A stretch of DNA of 64,000 bases from Siphonodentalium dalli (taxonomy: Eukaryota; Mollusca; Scaphopoda; Gadilida; Siphonodentaliidae): the NCBI GenBank assembly GCA_032622095.1, contig CP136066.1, positions 156,575,152-156,639,151 of the forward strand, written 5' to 3'. The notes under the pieces were generated by a model that worked only from the letters and a program-made list of their open reading frames with translations, did no database searches and was not told where the DNA came from. Numbering within the stretch: position 1 is the stretch's first letter; the number at the start of each line of letters is the position of its first letter. The translations under genes were made by a program, and so were the position numbers. Shown here in pieces: positions 58,878-64,000 of this stretch.

Positions 58878-58919
58878 AGACAATATTTTCTAAAGATGTA
58901 AAGACCAAGACAAAGAGAG
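58878..58919 (+). CDS. ATG2: ATG2 exon 11, 42-nt microexon (probable)
   Basis: TTTTTCCAG then 42 nt encoding ETIFSKDVKTKTKR, then GTTAGT. It is phase 1 in and phase 1 out, so it could be included or skipped without breaking frame. The lysine-rich content does not itself identify it; splice signals and phase do. Confidence 0.55.
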
Positions 58920-58995
58920 GTTAGTATCATTACGAGTTACCTTATAACTACTGAGTGTCTGGATAATTGTTTTTTCAGGTTTCCAGACCTCCAGC

Positions 58996-59089
58996 TACAG
59001 TAATGCCCTAAATATTTCCCGACAAAATCCTGAAAAATTACCCATAATTCTTCTGTGGTTAAGGAGTCAATTATTAGGGCATTACTGTA
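58996..59089. mobile_element. TACAGTAATGCCC MITE, short copy
   Basis: TACAGTAATGCCCTAAATAT at the left, TTATTAGGGCATTACTGTA at the right. A 94-bp deletion derivative of the 45690-45883 family, in the sequence after ATG2 exon 11. Confidence 0.65.
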
Positions 59090-59339
59090 CAGTCAATTTC
59101 GCTTTATTGAATAGCGTTGGTGCATGGCCTTTCTCATGCAATTATCCGAATATGCATAAAGCCGAAATCACCCCATTTGAGGTTCTTAGATTTTGAGTTT
59201 GTACCGTAGTACGACGAAATGGCGAAATAGCGAAATCATTCTGTCGCTGTCTAGGCCACTATTAAAAATAAATGTGTTTGTCCACTCCCGACCCTAGATT
59301 TTGGAAGTGGGTAGGTAGGTAGGTAAATATTTAACTTTT

Positions 59340-60380
59340 TTTATCCCCCGGCAAATTTGAAAATTTGCGGGGGATAAAGTAATGGGTCCGTCGAGCCGTC
59401 CGTCCGTCCGTCCCGAATTTGTAAGAGTCATAACTTGAACAAATGTAAATGGATTTCAAAGATATTTGTTATATGAGTTCACCTGACCATTACCTAGAAT
59501 GAGTTCGCAAGCCAGTTCTGGCCAGATATTTTTACCGGAGTTATTGGACTTTGTTTATTATTTTTGTCGAATTTACCAAATAGCAAATAGACGACGTCCC
59601 AGGGCCCATTTCCACAAATCTCAACGGATTTCAAAGATATTTGGTATATGAGTTCACCTGACTATTACCTAGAATGAGTTCGCAAGCCAGGTCTGGCCAG
59701 ATATATTTACCGGAGTTATTGGACTTTGTTTATTATTTTTGTCGAATTTACCAAATAGCAAATAGATGACGTCCCAGGGCTCATTTCCACAAATCTCAAC
59801 AGATTTCAAAGATATTTGGTATATGAGTTCACCTGATCATTACCTAGAATGAGTTCGCAAGCCAGGTCTGGCCAGATATTTTACCGGAGTTATTGGACTT
59901 TGTTTATTATTTTTGTCAAATTTACCAAATAGCAAATAGACAGACGTCCCAGGGCTCATTTCCACAATGTCAACGGATTTAAAAGATTTTTGGTATATGA
60001 GTTCACATGACCAGTATCTAGAACGAGTTCGCAAACCAGGTCCGCCCAGTTAGTTTCAGCAGAGTTATTGGACTTTGTTTATTTTTTTGTGTGCAAATGG
60101 ACGACGTCACAGGGCTCATTTCCACAAATGTCAGCGGATTTAAAAGATTTTTGTTATATGAGTTCACATGACCAGTATCTAGAACGAGTTCGCAAACCAG
60201 GTCCGGCCGGATATTTTCAGCAGAGTTATTGGACTTTGTTTATTTTTTTGTGTGCAAATGGACGACGTCACAGGGCTAATTTCCACGAATGTCAACGGAT
60301 TAAAAAGATTTTTGGTATATTCGTTCCCATGACCAGTACCTAAAATGATTTTGCAAGCCAGGCTTTTTGACAAAATCCCA
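59340..60380 (+). repeat. Six-unit tandem repeat with hairpin head
   Basis: The head is a TATCCCCCGGCAAATTTG/CAAATTTGCGGGGGATA-type hairpin, then CCGTCCGTCCGTCCGTCC. About six units of 162-177 bp follow, each with AGAT(A/T)TTTG.TATATGAGTTC, ACCTAGAATGAGTTCGCAAG, CAGAGTTATTGGACTTTGTT or GGAGTTATTGGACTTTG, and GACG(A)CGTC.CAGGGC. Open frames here are repeat artefacts. Confidence 0.7.
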
Positions 60381-60599
60381 CCTCTTGTTTAGCACATACT
60401 GAGAACGCAAACATTATTGAGAATGCACTTCCCCAACTGCACAATTCGGCTGGGGATACCGCCATCTGCAACTGCTTGTTTCATTAGACCTGATATTTAT
60501 ACCATGTTATAATTTTCCCATATAATAAAACATATCACAAATATCATGATTCGGCATGCTTTATTTGACTAGTTATGATGCTGAAAATTGTCTTTATAT

Positions 60600-60905
60600 A
60601 GGACTTTATCATGGACTCCTCTTTGGGATCTCCTTTGGGATTTCTGCACATTTCTTGCACACTGGCAGCACCACCTTGTATATCTTTAATATGTCAGGGT
60701 CCCTTGTGCAGTTAGGCCCACAGCAGTGGCAGCAGATGTCCAGACTCTCTTGCGAAGAATAAAATGCAAATTCAACATGAGCTTCACAAGATTGTTGTTC
60801 AATTGACATGTATATCAAGGTTCGGGGCACACATGGCAGGATCGATGCATGTATCCCGGATTTTCAGTCAGAAGATAGGGCAGTTACATTTAGGCGTGTG
60901 GGGTG
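60600..60905 (-). pseudogene. Zinc-cluster protein fragment
   Basis: The minus strand reads about HPTRLNVTALSSD, a stop, then KSGIHASILPCVPRTLIYM, SIEQQSCEAHVEFAFYSSQE, CCHCCGPNCTRDPDILKIYK and VVLPVCKKCAEIPKEIPKR before a stop at 60609. The C-x2-C...C....Y..V.PVCK.C spacing looks like a zinc-binding cluster. I do not recognise the protein with certainty. An in-frame stop in the upstream part suggests decay. Confidence 0.4.
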
Positions 60906-61064
60906 GCCTGACCGTGTCTCTCAGTTTTTATTCATTGAACACAGGGTCTTACAACTTACATCCAGAGTGCTGTCATCTGAGTCATCTCCAGTCACCAGTG
61001 TTGGAGCATGCCTGCTGCAGCCATGAAACCTTCAAAACATTCTCAATTCAAGCTACTACCGAGA

Positions 61065-61162
61065 GCTTTCCGATGAATGGCAACAAGCCATATTTCCGAC
61101 TAAATCCTGAAAAGTTACCTATAATTCTGCTGTGGTTAAGGAGTCGATTACTTAGGGCATAG
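61065..61162 (+). repeat. TACAGTAATGCCC MITE, half copy
   Basis: GAGCTTTCCGATGAATGGCA, CAAGCCATATTTCCGACTAA, GTGGTTAAGGAGTCGATTAC and TTAGGGCATA match the right half of 45690-45883. Confidence 0.55.
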
Positions 61163-62930
61163 TATATACAAGCCGGAATTGAACAAGAACTGGGTAGGCA
61201 TCGCGGTGGAATTGGTTGGGACAGGGTGGGGGAGGAATATAAAGTGGACATCCCCATGACATATTTATGATATATTCTCAAAGAAAGGTTGGAGTAATAA
61301 TAGCACAATTTAACTCAATAATTTTTTTAATCATTTTTAATTTATTAATTTTAATAATAATATATTTATCATTAAGATTCATGTTTTCCTTTGGAAGAAA
61401 CTTGGGCAGAACCTTTTCTTTTGATGTTCCCAAAAGCATATCGAAAGCATTGGTGCGCTGATCCTTCCTGTTTTGTGCTGTTTCACTTTCAGGCACTCTC
61501 TCAGTCAGTGTAAATTTCACAAATTTGAGTGTTTTTTCTAAGTCCAAAGCAATCTGAATGGGTTCATTACACTCAGGAGTAAAGATATCTAGGTCCCTGA
61601 AACTTCAACTCAATTCGACTTCCACACTGGAAGGCTCACATTCCGCATCGCTGGACACTTCGTTCAATAAATGTCCCATGATAATGATTATATTGACTCG
61701 AGGGGTTAATCTGCATAATTTTGTTTTGAACTAAAACGCAAGTTTGCACGGGCTGTTTGGTCTTAGAAAATAATGTTCTTTTTATTACCGACACACCTAG
61801 TGTCACAAGTTTCTGAGAAACTTTCTCTTATTCGAGAGCGGCTATGTTGTCTCCGATTTCAGACGCATTGTCTATTTTGGGAACCTTTTCTGCGGTCGCC
61901 ATCGTGGCATCTGCAAATGACCTTGACAGCCACGATCATTCGGCTCATTTCGGCCGATTCCGTAACATAAACGAATCGATTATGCACACGGAGTAGTTCC
62001 GATGAGCCAGTACCGGAAGTAGAAAAAGTACGGAGTAATATGTTCCGGATGGCAAAGGATTGCCGCTAAGAGGAAACGGGTTAGCCGATTTTGACAAACA
62101 AAAAAAACAAAAACAAGTTTAGGGAAGTGCAATAAAAATATTTCGGTCAGGGGGGTAAAAATGAGTCGGTCGTGAGTGCATGGACAAACAAACCCAAATT
62201 TTAATGTCGGCCCTATCAATTTCAAATTTCATCTCACACCTTGTTGTAAATTACTATTATGTCAATAAACTGATTCATTAACATCTTTATTTGTTGTTAT
62301 AAAATGATTACATACCATCATTATCACACACAAAAAACATAAAGAAAAAAAAACATTTCTTAAACATGTTTTAATTTCTCCCATCCCATAATTTATACTG
62401 CCTATCTATTTATAGACATTATGACATTGTATTCCCAGGCCACACCAAACACATTCCTTGTTATTTCCATTACAGAATGGATTTATATTGAGTACGCAAT
62501 TGTGTAAAAATACTTTATTCTAATTTAAACGAACATGATAAAAACAGCAAATGATAAACAACAATTACAACAACAACATTAATAATATATATTTACGGAA
62601 TCTAGTCTACGAATTCTGTGATAGCGCACTGTCGCCGCCTCATTTTGAAGACATGATGAATGATATGCTGTACACTGATAACTGAGAAATGTTTTGATAA
62701 AACCAGAGAGTAAATCATAGTGAACCATTGTTACACTAATGAGTTGAAATCATTGAATAAACACGGCACCATGTGTGTCGGGATGAGAAACAAAGACAGT
62801 GTTGTTTTAGCCTTTGTGTCTAACTTGGGGAAACAGTGATGTCAACCAGCTGTTCAGTTAATGAGAAGCCATCATTATGTAAACATGTTTCTATTCATTA
62901 AATTATTGTCGGCTCAGAAACAAAGAGACC
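61163..62930. other. No gene recognised
   Basis: AT-rich sequence. 62090-62215 carries a TTAGGG...GGTCAGGGGGGTAAAAATGAGTCGGTCG segment related to 33755-33800. No further ATG2 exon could be identified by eye. Confidence 0.35.
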
Positions 62931-62934
62931 ATTG

Positions 62935-63425
62935 TGTTGGCCTTCTTTTTTGTGTCGGCGACCTTGACACTTTGTTGATAGAATTCCCGGAATCGTTCTT
63001 TCACATTCAATAGGATTTTCGGAATTCGAACTGCAGGTGTTTGCAAACGTTTTTATTTTTATGAAGCAGACACAAAACAAATATACAAACTTTAATAAAT
63101 CATGCAATTCACAAAGAAATAAGGAAACATACAGGAAATTTGTGTGAACAGAAGCATGTTAGAAGAAATAGAAAAGCACTTGGGTTTAGTTGGGGTCCTT
63201 GACACTTTGTTGGTGAAATTCCCAGGAATCTTCCTTTCACTTTGAATTCTCAGAATTGCAACTGTAACTTCAGGTGTTTACAAACATTTACAAATGTTTA
63301 CAAACTCAACAAACAAATAAATATAAAAATTTTAATAAATCATGCAATTCACAAATAAATATGGAAACATACAGGAAATATGTGTCAACAGAAGCATGTT
63401 AGAAGAGATAGAAAACCACATGTGT
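62935..63425 (+). repeat. Two-copy 240-bp tandem duplication
   Basis: The two units share CCTTGACACTTTGTTG.T(A)G, AATTCCC.GGAATC.T(T)CTTTCAC, TTTTAATAAATCATGCAATT, CACAAA.AAATA.GGAAACATA and ACAGAAGCATGTTAGAAGA. Confidence 0.7.
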
Positions 63426-63837
63426 AATGAAATTGAAAATTGCCGTTCGAATGTCTTCGCTCTCGCGATGGTCATCGTCAACAGATTTGTATTAAGTTTT
63501 CCCATAAAATACATATTTCAAAATAAATTTTATTTACAATGTGCTATAAATTCGGCACCATAAGGTGACTTTTTACCCCTTCTCAGAAATATTTTTGGCG
63601 ATTTTCGTATGCATAAAAACGGAATACAGTCTGACCCTTATGCAAATAAACGATTTAAAAATGGTCTTTTTATGAGAAAATGGTTTGGTGCATGCATATT
63701 TTATGCAAATAGCCGAATTATGCATTTAAATGATATGCAATTAACTGAAATTGACTGTACATGCAAAATGTAATTTAATACCACTTCTCGCATATTATAT
63801 GCCCATTTTGACAAAATGGGACGAATTATATTATTGA

Positions 63838-64000
63838 TTAGGGCTGCAACGATTCACCGCGGTTTCGGTGAATCGCAATGTTTACCGGCGGTGCGATACG
63901 CGGTTCATTTCGTAATTATTCCGGTATGTTTTCGATCCGCATTTTGTCGCCCAAGCTCTCTGAGAGGACACTTTTCGTTGGCTGTAACCGCAATGATTCC
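63838..64000 (+). mobile_element. hAT-like element, left end at window edge
   Basis: TTAGGGCTGCAACGATTCAC followed by CGGTTTCGGTGAATCGCAAT resembles the widespread animal hAT terminus (C/TAGGGCTGCAACGATT). The element runs off the right edge, so the other end cannot be checked. Confidence 0.55.

Larger units (their letters stand above)
30093..58919 (+). other. ATG2: ATG2 gene, 5' part (11 exons)
   Basis: Eleven exons joined with consistent phases give about 467 residues that follow the N-terminal order of ATG2 proteins. ATG2 is a rod-shaped bridge lipid-transfer protein that moves phospholipids from the ER to the growing phagophore, working with WIPI proteins and ATG9. Exon boundaries: 30093-30260, 37480-37645, 40304-40471, 40989-41091, 43546-43776, 44285-44352, 45015-45082, 46535-46631, 52220-52393, 56680-56796, 58878-58919. 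Vertebrate ATG2A/B are about 1,900-2,100 residues, so roughly three quarters lies beyond the window. Introns range from 0.5 to 7.2 kb and carry many MITEs. Invertebrates usually have one ATG2, so no A/B assignment is made. Confidence 0.85.

Noticed and set aside
59088-63765. Inverted TACAGTCAATTTC ends as one 4.7 kb transposon
   Set aside because: The inner sequences do not mirror beyond about 13 bp and the interior is unrelated repeats; more likely two solo fragments.
58920-64000. Next ATG2 exon after exon 11
   Set aside because: Searched for the expected hydrophobic-acidic segment after a phase-1 acceptor and did not find a convincing match; it probably lies past the window.

Overview
This is animal genomic DNA, AT-rich and intron-rich. 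It is most likely from a mollusc or another marine lophotrochozoan. The taxon is inferred from the style of the repeats (TACCGGTA and TACATGTA words, CR1/L2-like LINEs, dense MITEs) and from the two recognisable genes, and is not proven. There are no operons, ribosome binding sites or rRNA genes. Almost all of the window is intron or repeat.

Two genes diverge head to head. AK7 (adenylate kinase 7, an axonemal protein) lies on the minus strand. Its first coding exon (7818-7910) and second exon (737-910) are visible, and the rest runs off the left edge. ATG2 (autophagy lipid-transfer protein) lies on the plus strand from 30093. Eleven exons with mutually consistent splice phases can be traced to 58919, giving about 467 residues, roughly the N-terminal quarter. 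The gene continues past the right edge. In human, AK7 and ATG2B are also divergent near-neighbours on 14q32, so this looks like conserved microsynteny. I see no GSKIP-like gene (the human gene between them) in the 22 kb separating the two starts.

Layout. 1-7910: AK7 exons and a 6.9 kb intron holding foldback, hAT-like, MULE-like and inverted-array elements. 8040-30090: intergenic, made of nested transposons. These are a LINE remnant, a 5.5 kb element with about 447-bp inverted termini carrying a MULE-like MITE with a 9-bp target duplication, a 4 kb element with subterminal CATTACACTAACG repeats, a near-intact non-LTR retrotransposon (19.5-23.67 kb), a 176-bp-armed inverted repeat at 25.8-26.3 kb, and a Jockey/CR1-like RT fragment at 28.66-29.45 kb. 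30093-58919: ATG2 exons, with introns full of piggyBac-like (TTAA), hAT-like (CAGGG) and other MITEs. 58920-64000: ATG2 intron and/or beyond, with tandem repeats, a zinc-cluster coding relic and the start of a hAT-like element at the edge.

The most unusual observation is a family of about 70-bp near-perfect hairpins (ends GCCAATGCATTCTC). The same hairpin occurs inside MITEs with two different TTAA-type termini and once alone. One hairpin is split exactly at its apex by a 244-bp copy of sequence found 1.6 kb upstream. All calls come from reading the sequence; no alignment or database search was run.
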